A DNA stretch of 64,000 bases from Antedon mediterranea (Eukaryota > Echinodermata > Crinoidea > Comatulida > Antedonidae): contig NC_092673.1 in NCBI RefSeq assembly GCF_964355755.1, positions 30,943,001 to 31,007,000 on the forward strand, written 5' to 3'. Of this stretch, positions 1 to 11,400 are shown in pieces. The notes beneath the pieces are model-generated. The model was not told where the DNA came from. It was given only the letters and a program-made list of their open reading frames with translations, and did not search any database. Made by a program: the position numbers and the translations under genes. Every line of letters begins with the position of its first letter. Position 1 is the first letter of the stretch.

Positions 1-383
1 TGTAATACAACTAAATCATGATTTGTTTGTTGATGTTGATGTTAAAACTAATTCATACATCGTTTGTTGTTGATGTTAAAACTAATATCTGCAAATGATG
101 ACGTCACTGCAAGTCTTCTTCTAATGTAGATTTCCTATTCTCGAATTAGGTTTATTTTTAAATGTCAGTGAAGGCTTTTTAATCAATCTTAATCACTAAA
201 CAAATAAACTTTAGAAACTTTCTCCAAAATGTATTCTTAAAGGGTAGCTCCGGTTTTAAAAATGTACGGTATAGGCCTATTGTTTATTATAAAATACAAA
301 CCTTCCCTATTGATAAAAACCAACACAGCGGCGAAGCAACACGAGCATATTGACAACGTGCCCCCCTCCCCTCCTTTGTTTAA

Positions 384-680
384 AGCTCTGTCTACACTAT
401 CAAACTAGTTTGACTTAAAAAAGTTCGATGTGCCCGAATATGGTAGTGATATGCCCAAATGTGGTAGTGATATGACTTCATCATGTCCATATATGGGCAA
501 ATTACATTTTATGTCACATATAAAGTTTGATAAGTTTAGGGGATCTTTTTCCGATCCCAGAAACAGTTCTTATTTAATGTTATCATTTAGGTTATTGTGA
601 ATGTATGCTGCTTTTATTTATTGAACTGTTTCTAAAAAAAAATGTTGAATGAACATAAAACATATAGTGTAGATAGAGCT
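384..680. mobile_element. MITE, 'AGCTCTGTCTACACTATCAA' family, copy 1 (interrupted)
   Basis: The ends are inverted copies of AGCTCTGTCTACACTATCAA (right end diverged), with TTAA at the left edge. The inside carries the family hallmark, two head-to-tail copies of CCAAATATGGTAGTGATATG. About 125 bp of unrelated sequence (roughly 530-655) interrupts the right arm. No coding capacity. TTAA flanks suggest a piggyBac-type non-autonomous element, which is inference. Confidence 0.7.
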
Positions 681-1846
681 TTAGGTGGTGCTACAAGACC
701 TTTGTATGCTAATTACTTTGATATGCTGCTGCAGTATTAGGGTTTTTTGATTAGCATTAATATCTCATGTTACTCAAACCAGTAGTGTAATGTAGCAAGT
801 TGTCAAATTTAATCATAAAATTATGATTTATTATCATCAGTCTTGTGAAATTTCACAGGTGATAAAAGAGTTTAGGGTTACCGAGCTTAGTGTAAATGTA
901 CTCTGTTGTTGAGGGTATCGTATGTTCACTCAGACTATACCAATAAACAAAGAAAGGATACTTAATAGGCGATCCGTATAGTACAGATCATCTATAACTA
1001 GGCCTACTGAAAATGAAATGGTGTAGCGTAGGCCTATAAGTTGTTAGCATACCTACTGTATTTGCATTTGCAACGATCAAACAATAAGAAAGCTTTCGTA
1101 CACATCTGTAAATTAACTATATTCAATATTTTTTTTTTTTAAAGTGCAATATATTCAAGCAAAAAAAGTACGTTATAGATTTACGTAGTCATGGTTTTTC
1201 TTAACGTTATAAATAAGGCACATTCCAGTTAACATTTTTCACCGACATAACATTTTATGTGATGTTTGTTTTAACTCATTAATAAAGGTAATATACTTTA
1301 AATTAAATGTAAGTAGAAGACACAATTATAGGCCTATAAAGAAAAATTTACTTGGAACGATTAGTTTAATGAGTTAACTAATGTTATCAGAGAACCTATG
1401 GTAAGGTAATAGTAACACGAGGATCCTTCATAGGTCTACGAAATAAAAGCTAATGTACGCTCCGACTGTTACAGAAAAATATAATATAAAAACATGCAAA
1501 AACTGTACGTGAAAAATAACATACCATGTCCTACATTTAATCGTTGTTTACATCGAAAATTTAACTTGCCGAACATTTTAGCACACAAAGTATAAAGTTG
1601 AGTATTGTAATTGCTTGCTCTATGATAATTAGTACATTTTGATCGGTTTGAATTCTTCAACGATCTAGTTTGCTTTTAATTCCATGAACTATCGGCTAAA
1701 TCATAGATTAGGTCGCTTCAATTTGTCTCCCGTGGGAACGAATGCGTAGATTACAACAAGCTGTGTATTCACCATTCCTTTTATGATATTAACGCCAATG
1801 GTTTAAACATACAAATCTAATAAACGAGTGTAATGATTTCCTTATT

Positions 1847-1936
1847 GGTAATCGATTAGCTCATGTGTAATCGATTAGCTCATTTGTAATCGATTAGCTC
1901 ATTTGTAATCAATTAGCTCATTTGTAATCGATTATC
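1847..1936. repeat. 19-bp tandem repeat, about 4.7 units
   Basis: Successive units of GTAATCGATTAGCTCATTT differ by single bases (CATGTG, AATCAATTAG, GATTATCTC). Each unit carries an ATCGAT palindrome. No coding role is seen. Confidence 0.9.
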
Positions 1937-2220
1937 TCCTATATTTAGATGTATGAGACGGTCTTTATTTCATAAATCAATGACATCATTAAATCTACAT
2001 CAATTCAGCGTCGTTTTCCAGATTCCAATGATGGACCCCTTCCTCCCCCCCCCCCCCGTTCCTTCCTATGCAGCTCACATATCTGTATTTCTTCAAAACT
2101 TAAGTCTGTCCCTTTTTTAAATATAGGCATCTATATTATAGCTGTTTACAATTTATAGAGTGGTCGTTGGGAACATGTTTGGAAATTACGTTGAAGTACG
2201 TTTTGCTTTGTGTTATGAGT

Positions 2221-2325
2221 AAAGCTTGGTTCCCACTTTGAAGAAAACGCAATGACGTAACCAACCGCACCGCAAGTAGTTTGCCCAATTACGACGCGAT
2301 GGACTGTTCGTGATGTCGTTGCGTT
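2221..2325. mobile_element. Partial GACGCAACG-family MITE
   Basis: The left terminus AAGCTTGGTTCCCACT is present, followed by diverged GACGTAAC/GACGCGAT motifs. The matching right terminus is missing, so this is a decayed or truncated copy. Confidence 0.5.
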
Positions 2326-2369
2326 TAGCCTAGGTTTAGCCTAGTACAGTGTATGCAATGACAACGACG

Positions 2370-2388
2370 TTTATTAGCAACATTTATT
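2370..2388 (-). promoter_or_regulatory. Candidate polyadenylation signals of the protease gene
   Basis: Two AATAAA hexamers on the minus strand (2370-2375 and 2383-2388) lie about 100-120 bases beyond the protease stop codon, a usual spacing for a short 3' UTR. Confidence 0.5.
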
Positions 2389-2488
2389 TTAATAAACATA
2401 ATATTAATAGCAAAAATGCAATAAATAGGAAAATAGATCTTATATCTATAAACATTATTTTAAACTAATACAGTAATATGCCTACAAT

Positions 2489-5400
2489 TTACACTTGTAT
2501 AAGCGCTTTTCCTTGTGTTGGTTTGTGACTCTTCATCACTCGATTTACCCAAGGTACTAATTTGGGTACGTGTGCGTAGTATGCGTATTGTCCTGAAATT
2601 GCGCACCCTTTTCCAGCACTCACGATACCAACTTGCACCCATCGTTTTTTACCGTTATACATGACGTTGCGCATAAGCGGACCGCCTGAATCACCGAAAC
2701 ATGTGTCCTTTGCCTTTTTGTTGAAGCCTGCGCAGAACATAGTGTTGGTGAATTGCGTTACGTCCTCGTTTACTCGTCTTAGACTTGCTATACACACGTT
2801 TCGCGGTCTAATAGGTATTGTCAACTGTTGAAGATCGTCTTTGTAGAATATGAGTTCACTATTGTTCCAGTGAACCGGTAGGTGATGACCCCAACCAACT
2901 ACAGTCGCCATGGTACCAACTTCAACCAAACCATCTGAAAAAGAAAAGTTATTTTGTCATTAATATCATTAATTGATTTATTTTCTGTTTTGTCCTATTT
3001 ACATAGAATGGGGTATTAATGATTTGAAGAGTTAGTACTTTAGTATCCTTTTCACATCCCCGTTTTTCTTATAAAGCGTGGTTCCCACTAGAACGCAACG
3101 CAGCGACGTATTGACGCAAATTGATGTATTGCGTAATCACAAGTGGGAACCGACGACGCAACAGTGCTGCAAAAATCGCAGGTTTGATTTCACGCAGGCG
3201 GAGGCAAACAATTAATTATTGAAATGCATTGGCTTTATGTTGCGTTACGTTGCGTCGCAAGTGGGGACCAAGCTTTATGAAAGGGCACATTTTATAAATC
3301 GGTTGTTACAGTAAGACTGAGTTGGGAATTTGAAAATATGATTTGTACCTTGGTTACTGGATTCTGATTCTGGTTCTGGTGGCAGGCAGATTGAGTGAAT
3401 AAATCGATTGAGTGCAACATCTCGCTTAAGATGCATTACCGCAATATCGTAATCAAAGCCTCGGAAATCATGCTGCTTCGGTAGATACAATGCGTCAATC
3501 AAAAACACCTGCTCTCTATTTGTACCCCTGTCCCCAGTACGATTCGTTGTACCTAAAGACAGATATATGTATTATGCTATTTATGTCCACTTGAGCGTAC
3601 AGTAGAACCTCACCTCGAGCGTACTACAACCTCAACTCGAGCGTACTATAACCTCACCTCGAGCGTACTACAATCTTACCTCGAGCGTACTATAACCTCA
3701 CCTCGAGCGTACTACAACCTCAACTCGAGCGTACAACAACCTAAACTCAAGCTTACTACAACCTTAACTCGAGCGTACTATCCTCACCTCGAGCGTACTA
3801 CAACCTCAACTCGTGTGCGTACTACAACCTAAACTCGAGCGTACTACAACCTAAACTCGAGCTTACTACAACCTTAACTCCAGCGTACTAGAACCTAAAC
3901 TCAGGCGTACTACAACTTCAATTCGAGATTACTACAACCATAACTCGAGCGTACTACAACCTGAACTCGAACGTACTACAACCTCAACTCGAGCGTGCTA
4001 CAAACTCAATTCGAGCGTACAACAAACTCAACTTAAACGTACTTCAACCGCAACTCACGGATGTACTGCAACTTCAATTCACAGACGTACTACAACCTGC
4101 AGTTGAAAAGTTTTTTCGAGAATCGAATACACTTTTTCGATGTTGTAGCATCGTTTGCTGTAGTATACTCACCTAATCGAACTTGTATCTTTGTGACGTC
4201 TTCATTGTGACCAAAGCAATGGCCAGCAGACATTACCCAGTCGTTGTCAATTAAACTACCTCCACAGAAGAAATGCCACTGAAGAAAAAATGTAGAGATG
4301 TAAGATAGTGTATACAGGATATAGAAATTTCAATATAAGTTCACGTTTTAATACATAGAATATTATATTTTATATTATAGACTTTAATCAAAAGTTTATA
4401 TTCTGCTATCCAGTAGAGGGCGATATTGTTTTTTTTCCCTAAAATATGCTGCGTATCAAATAAATGAGAACTAAATCTTGGTTTCCACTAGCAACGCAAC
4501 CTACGCAACGTAAAAAATGCCCTTCCAATAATTGTGTTTGCCCTCGCCTGCGTGAAATCAAACCTACGATGTTTTCAGCACTATTGCGTCGTCGGTTCCC
4601 TCTTGTGATTACGCAATACAGCACTTTGCGTCGATACGTTCTAGTTTGAACCACGCTTAATAGTGGTGTCTCATGAACGTGGATATACCAAAACATGGGT
4701 TCTCCATTAAGCGTAGTTCCCACTAGCGACCCAACGTAACCTACGCAACGTAAGAAAATGCCATTTTAATAATTGTGTTTGTGAGAACCACGCTTTACTT
4801 GTTACTTAAAGCGTGGTTCCCACTAGCGACGCAACGCAAGAACGTAACGCAACGCAAGTGAATTGACCAATCACAAGCGATGGCTTATTCGCTTGTGATT
4901 GCTAACTTTCTATAATTTCGCTTTGTCATTGGTTAAAACGCTTGCGTTGCGTTTACGTCCTTGCGTTACGTTCTAGTGGTAACCAAGCTTAACTAAGCAT
5001 ACAAGTTACCCTTTTGCGTTCATCTTGCCAATATATACCAGCTTGCCACGGCCAGGCTCCCCGATTCGCATCAAATCCTCCTATTATTCTACCCGTTAGT
5101 CCGTGCACACTAGTATCTCCTGCCAGGCCACAATCTCTGTATTTGCTTGTTTTCTCTGAAAATACAAAATGTTTAGGAAAATTAATATATAGCGAAAACC
5201 AACGACGCAATAGTGCTGCAAACACCGCATGTTTGATTTCACGCAGGCGGGGGCAAACACAATTATTAGAAAGGCATTTGCTTAGATTGCGTTACGTTGC
5301 GTCGCTAGTGGGAACCAAGCTTTACCATGAACATTAGATAGGTACACTTGACATAATTCACATGCCCATACAATACATTGGAGAGTGATACAATTGTGTT

Positions 5401-8400
5401 TTTGTCTGTGGATTTAAATATTGACCTTAAGTAGAACATGTTTGAGATGTTATATCCAAAGACGGAAAATAGATTGTTTAGACCGTCAAAATGACATGGG
5501 CATGACCATGGTTGCTGGTTATATTAATATTATTAAGTTTAGTGTTAAGATTAGGATTCATTTCATCAGTACTCAGCAATATACGGCATGACTCGTTGGA
5601 TTTCGCCTTATAACGTACCTGATGTGCATGTTGGTTTAGAAACTGACCATTGTCCGTACCAACATATAGCAGATTCTTCGCCCTGCATTTGCCATTCAGC
5701 AAAGCATCCAAATGTCACCATCGAACCATGGAGAAAGAAGTCTTCCTCTTGGTAATCTTTTATATATAATCCCATAGACAGAACTGGTACGTCACATGAT
5801 TCTTTGAAACGAGAAGATAAATATGTAAACATGTTTAAAGTTAAAAGAAAAAATAAACAGATATGCCAACATTGTTTCTGCTCAAATTAAGAAAGCAAAA
5901 CGAGTAATCATTTGTTATCTTAAACTCTGTCTACACTATCAAACTAGTTTTACGAAAAAAGTGTGATGTGCACAAATATGGTAGTGATATGCCCAAATAT
6001 GGTAGTGATATGATATAATGTCCATATATGGGCACATCACATTTTTTTGTCACATAAAATGTTTGATAGTGTAGAAAGAGCTTAACTGTACGTGTGGATT
6101 GATACACGCTAAGAAACCGAGCAGTGATTGGCAAAATTTAGAGAGTGACATGTTGAAGGAAATACAGATAACTCAAGATTTCAATAAGCTTTTGTGACGT
6201 CACAAATATATCGATTTCCCTGAAAATCAATAATAGAATGCTATTTGCAAATTCAAGACGATCACTTGGAAATGATGATTGTTTATTATGCGCAAACCAC
6301 CTACATATAAAGCAATTAATGCACATAACAAATTCGTTGCAAGCATTTCGCCAAGAAACAAGTGTAGGCCTATAAAAAGTAATTTTAACAATCTTAAACT
6401 TACTTTCCCTACAGCCTGGATCAGAGGGATACCATACCCCATCCAGGCAGCGAATGTCGCCCTCTTCGGTTTTCTCCGCAAACGGCATACATTCGTATTC
6501 TACGAAGGTACCAGTTGGTATTATGTCGCCATGGTTACCAAGCAAGGTACCAGACCAAATAAATGGGGCTTGACATCCTCCTGTTAACAGGAAAATATTG
6601 ACATTTTATGTTTTTAAAAAGTAAGATTTTTTTACGATGGAAATACACCGTAATACATTAATGAAAACGTCCGACTCAGGGATGAGAGAGATGAGCAAAG
6701 ACTATCACGGATGAGCGCTCACTGGCTAAACCCAGGGGTAGGGGCCGAGCTTATGAGGCCGCCCTGAGCAGTGCCCAGAGGGGGAAAATAGGCTTTAGCG
6801 TTGGAGTGCCATATAAGCGTGGTTCCCACTAGAGAACGCAACGCAGCGACGTATCGACGACGCAATAGTGCTGCAAACATCGCAGGTTTGATTTTACGCA
6901 GGCGGGGGCCGGGCAAACACAATTATTAGAAGTACATTTTCTTACGTTGCGTAGATTGCGTTACGTTGCGTCGCTAGTGGGAACCACGCTTTAGGGTTCC
7001 TAAACAAGGGGCCTCAGGTCTCTACGTTACGCCACTGTTCTAGATAGGTTATTCTAGGTTCTAGGCGACGATTATCTAATGATGATAATAATTCTGATTT
7101 GTTTTACATATTTAGCATACCTGTAGGAGCTGACGTAGTGATATACATCGATGTGTTGTATGGTCTGCAGAAAGGAATGTAAGGAAGCCAGTCGCCTGCG
7201 ACGCATTTCGTTGCACCGTCACCGTGCGTTAAAACGTACGTGAACTTGCAGTACGTCTGAACACCGGTACCATGAGTGTATTTTCCATCTTCCATCAAAT
7301 CATGTGAGTAGACTGTAATTTCGTAATTGTTTAAATCCTCGTACAATGGCCAACAAGAATCTGAAAGAGATAAAGAATACAGTTATAGCATCAGACGGTA
7401 TGGTCAAAATGGGTTTGTTATGGACAGATCAACTGCCGATTTGGCTCTGATTTATTATTTAACATACGTCCAACAGCGATATCGCCAATTACAGGATTGC
7501 CTTAAACAATATATGATGAGTTTGTGACAGTGGCTGTGTGTGAACTAGTACACCGGGGTAACCCTCTACTCGCCTCGAAAGATGTGCTGGGTTCTTTAGT
7601 GCACATGAGCTAGATGTGTACACTGGACCTACGGTTTATAGTCCTTATCCGATAAGAATTGTTCTACCACCAGAACCATGGAGAGAGTTCGAACTTTTGC
7701 CAATGTTATGGCAAGGTATTACGGTTCCACTCACTCACTCACGTCACTCAAAATATATATGGTTATGCTATTATAAAAGTAGGGGCGTGGATTTGTTTAT
7801 AGTGTGTAGCTATGTTGACACGCAGATTTAAGTGTTCAGAACATAATTCAATTAAGCTGATCTTAATAACGTCCGACGTAAGTGCTCGTGTGATCGGCTA
7901 ACTATCTTATGCATTATCATGTCGTTAACTCGATAGGATGCCGAGGTATTCGTTGAAAGTTTATACCACACAAGTTTGAACTCGCAGAAGCTAAACCGGT
8001 TGAAGCACTGCATTTAACTCCAGTAGAGAAAAGAGAAAATATTTCTTTGTTATGTATATACATTTATAAACAAATGTCATAACTTATTATTGCGTTCTCA
8101 AAAAATAACATGACATTGCGATATTATAATATTATAGATCATTAAATATGATTGTACAATACCTAAATGTTGGTATTCCAACCCCAAAGCATTACCCACG
8201 TTGTATAGTACCCTATAACACATATTTGACTACATCGGTGAATGCTACCCTTCTCACCTGCTACACATGTTGGATCCGCATTCGACCACTTTCCATTTCT
8301 ACCACAGAGTATGGTACGGTTGCCTACTAATGAAAACCCAGACTTACAACCAAATGTTTTTCGAGTGCCTGGGACGAGTTGCCGCTGACTGTAAAATGCT

Positions 8401-11400
8401 CCGTCCAGTTCATACCGTATCCATCCATTTTGAAAAGCGCGGTTATCAAGACAGTATTTACGCCTACCTAAAAAAAAAAATAAATAAATAAACCGTTAGC
8501 ATTAAGTACATTTATATTATGCCCTAACCATTTTATGTGTAGGTATTTGTGTTTATGAATATTCCTTCGCTACTCATCAGAGAGTTGTAGGCCTTACTCC
8601 CTGTAGGCCTACATACTGTACCATCCGACGGATGGGTCAATGAGGGTTAGCAGTCAAGAAGTCTATATTAACTCAAAGTCATTCTTATCTGTGTAATTTG
8701 AATCAAGAAGACAAACTTAATGTCTCATCTATGAAATTAATGACTTTTTAAAGCCTTGTTGTTTAGCATACAGTACAAGCTTGTTGAATGATGGTAGGCC
8801 GACAATTCGTAAAACACACAGTAATTAGCCCTCACGTTAACCACGTCCAATCCACCCATCGCCCTTTTATTCATATTAATATTATGGTAATTGAATACAT
8901 GGGCCTAACAAAACGCCACTCATTCTCTGTAAATCAAATTAAACAATATTATTACGTTCTTATATTCAAAAGACGCCGACTCAAGGACAGATGTATTTGA
9001 TCAATGTAATCTTTCCGTAAAGCGGTTCCCTGTTGTATCAAAATGGAATTAGTTTTGAATACAGATTAATGTGATCATTGTTCTCGAAAAAAAAAATGAT
9101 TTTAATTCCATCTGTTGGTGCTTGATTTATCTTTCCACATCATAATGGAAAATTACATAGCTACTTTCAATTTAGGCATATATCTCTGACCGTCACGCGA
9201 AGTTTTATCCCGTGTCTGGAACACCATTTTAAGAGAAAGTTAGTTACACATGGTCCAAATTCATATGAGTTCCAATGGCGGATTCAGGATTGTAGAATTA
9301 TGTGGGACAGGGCCTAATGGTAAAATGAATTTCTGATGCCCTATCATTTAGGCCTACATTTTGAGATTTCCTCCCACCCTCTTGTATCCGTCTATGGTAT
9401 CACACATGTGTATGGTATGCCAACAGACTACAGTACAAAAATATCGGAAAATATCTTCCACTCCACTGTAGAATCGGTTTAGGACCTAGGTTAAGTTTAG
9501 GTCACATAGTGAAGTGTATGCATGTTTTTACTTGAATTTTATGACACTAGATGGACATTGCTGTACAATACTGTTAAGGTATTAACCACTTTTGATCGCA
9601 ATTTGAATCGCAAATTTCTTACTGTGTGAGTGTTGGTACTGTTAGATATAATATAAACAAATATACAAATAAACTTTATTACTGTGAGTGTGGGTAGGCC
9701 CTACTGTTAGATTATAAACATATAATATACAAATAAATAAACGTTATTACTGACAGTTGCTTCTCAACGTTTGTATTAATTAATAATTTAAAAATATATA
9801 AACGTCGTAGTGGTGTATCGTTACATGTACTTTACTATTTCAATCGACTATGACAGTGAGAGTTTTAACAAAGTATTAAATCGTAAATGTTTTACTGTAT
9901 TTAGTGGTATATTATTTATAGGCCTATAAAACATTAAAAACAATATTTCGTTACTGAGTGGATAAGAATATATTTTAAAATGTTTCCTCTTTTTACCTAT
10001 CTTCTTCCCCCATCCCTCAACCCTTAGGCCTAATGTTACATACAAAACACAAATATCTTCCACTCGCTTCGCTCGCGTACCATCTAGGTCGTGCCCACAG
10101 ATGGTTCTCGAATACACAGTATTTCCAGCGAGAAAAAATGGAGATTTCAAATGTACGTACTGCAGGACTATAATACATTGTCGTTTAAAGAAACGAATAA
10201 ATATACACAATGATTTATGTAGTCAACCAAAATTAGCACCCTGGGAATTACTTCCGAGAGAGAGAGAGAAACAAAATGAGTCAAATTTTTTTATTTGGAC
10301 TCATTTAAACAAACCCAATTTGTGTTTTGTATGTAACATTAGGCCTAAGGGTTGAGGGATGGGGGAAGAAGATAGGTAAAAGGAGGAAACATTTTAAAAT
10401 ATATTCTTATCCACTCAGTAACGAAATATTGTTTTTAATGTTTTATAGGCCTATAAATAATATACCACTAAATACAGTAAAACATTTACGATTTAATACT
10501 TTGTTAAAACTCTCACTGTCATAGTCGATTGAAATAGTAAAGTACATGTAACGATACACCACTACGACATTTATATATTTTTAAATTATTAATTAATACA
10601 AACGTTGAGAAGCAACTGTCAGTAATAATGTTTATTTATTTGTATATTATATGTTTATAATCTAACAGTAGGGCCTACCCACACTCACAGTAATAAAGTT
10701 TATTTGTATATTTGTTTATATTATATCTAACAGTACCAACACTCACACAGTAAGAAATTTGCGATTCAAATTGCGATCAAAAGTGGTTAATACCTTAACA
10801 GTATTGTACAGCATTGCAATACTATTTATGTTTATTCTCCAAGGGGGCCCATAAATCTAAATCTATACCTGTATGGTTAAACCAAATAATTTGGAATGTT
10901 CCATTCATCACAAATCAATACATTTGTAAAAACGTATATTACATGTATCAAAATAGAATTTTTTAAAGAAAATTGGCCTGTCTTCAACATTATGATGCTG
11001 TACTCGAACTGTTCAACCGGTTTTCAGCTATTAAAAACAATTATCGTAGGAGGAGATAGGAAAATGCGAAGTGTCCTCGTATTATTGTGTGCGGGTATTT
11101 TTCAAATTGACATCCATTAGACAGTGTATACCACGATCGGAAAACACCCCTATTTGGGGAAAATCGTTGAACCTAAATTCGTTTTAATCGTCAATAACTA
11201 ATTATCGAACTCAATTTAATTAGTAAACAGGGTTACATCAGGTGGTTAAAATCAGTACCGAAAGTACGAACCAACTTTATATACCATCGAGTAAACATTC
11301 TAGAAGTAACGCGCGATTTACCGAATTTTGCCCTTACGTAAATTTATATATAGATTCCAGTCTTCCAAAAAAGCGTTATGTCTGCAATTCACATATTTGT

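Larger units (their letters stand above)
1..2488. other. Gene-free flank downstream of the protease gene
   Basis: No reading frame here resembles a known protein or joins to a spliced model. The stretch holds a TTAA-flanked MITE, a 19-bp tandem repeat, a C-homopolymer near 2047, a partial MITE and the likely polyadenylation region of the protease gene. Confidence 0.6.
2489..5087 (-). other. Trypsin catalytic domain of the protease (4 exons)
   Basis: The domain begins at IIGG in exon 5010-5155. Exon 4173-4278 holds CGGSLI and the catalytic His, exon 3349-3552 the Asp, and exon 2489-2934 the Ser. Disulfide pairs equivalent to chymotrypsin 42-58, 168-182 and 191-220 are present; 136-201 is absent. 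The residue at the usual Trp215 position is Ala (VSAGKG), while the Gly at 216 is kept. This could change how substrate binds. A basic tail ends in KALIQV. Confidence 0.9.
5619..8467 (-). other. Four CCP/sushi domains of the protease, one exon each
   Basis: Exons 8258-8467, 7121-7360, 6404-6580 and 5619-5801 each encode one CCP module with four cysteines and the final W-x(n)-C pattern ([36 protein letters not shown]). Every exon starts and ends in phase 1, the symmetrical phase that allows CCP exons to be shuffled or duplicated. The second module has a Ser/Thr-rich tail ([12 protein letters not shown]). The acceptor of exon 5801 (TTTCAAAG) is the weakest in the gene. Confidence 0.9.

Noticed and set aside
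3590-4110. Possible CRISPR-like array
   Set aside because: Direct tandem units with no unique spacers, inside a eukaryotic intron.
4439-4723. 94-aa minus frame and 61-aa plus frame ([17 protein letters not shown])
   Set aside because: Similar peptides recur wherever a B-type MITE occurs (4464, 4989, 6719, 46288), so they come from the repeat.
5014-6587. Plus-strand frames of 107 aa and 102 aa opposite protease exons
   Set aside because: Shadows of minus-strand exons and MITEs; no family resemblance.
9848-10524. Matching open frames on both strands (120 aa minus, 65 aa plus) containing [12 protein letters not shown]
   Set aside because: They are the two arms of the palindrome read in opposite directions; no start context, homology or splice partners.
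9559-10813. Palindrome as a pure assembly mirror error
   Set aside because: Three clear mismatches between the arms and a unique spacer make this less likely, but it was not excluded; raw reads are needed.
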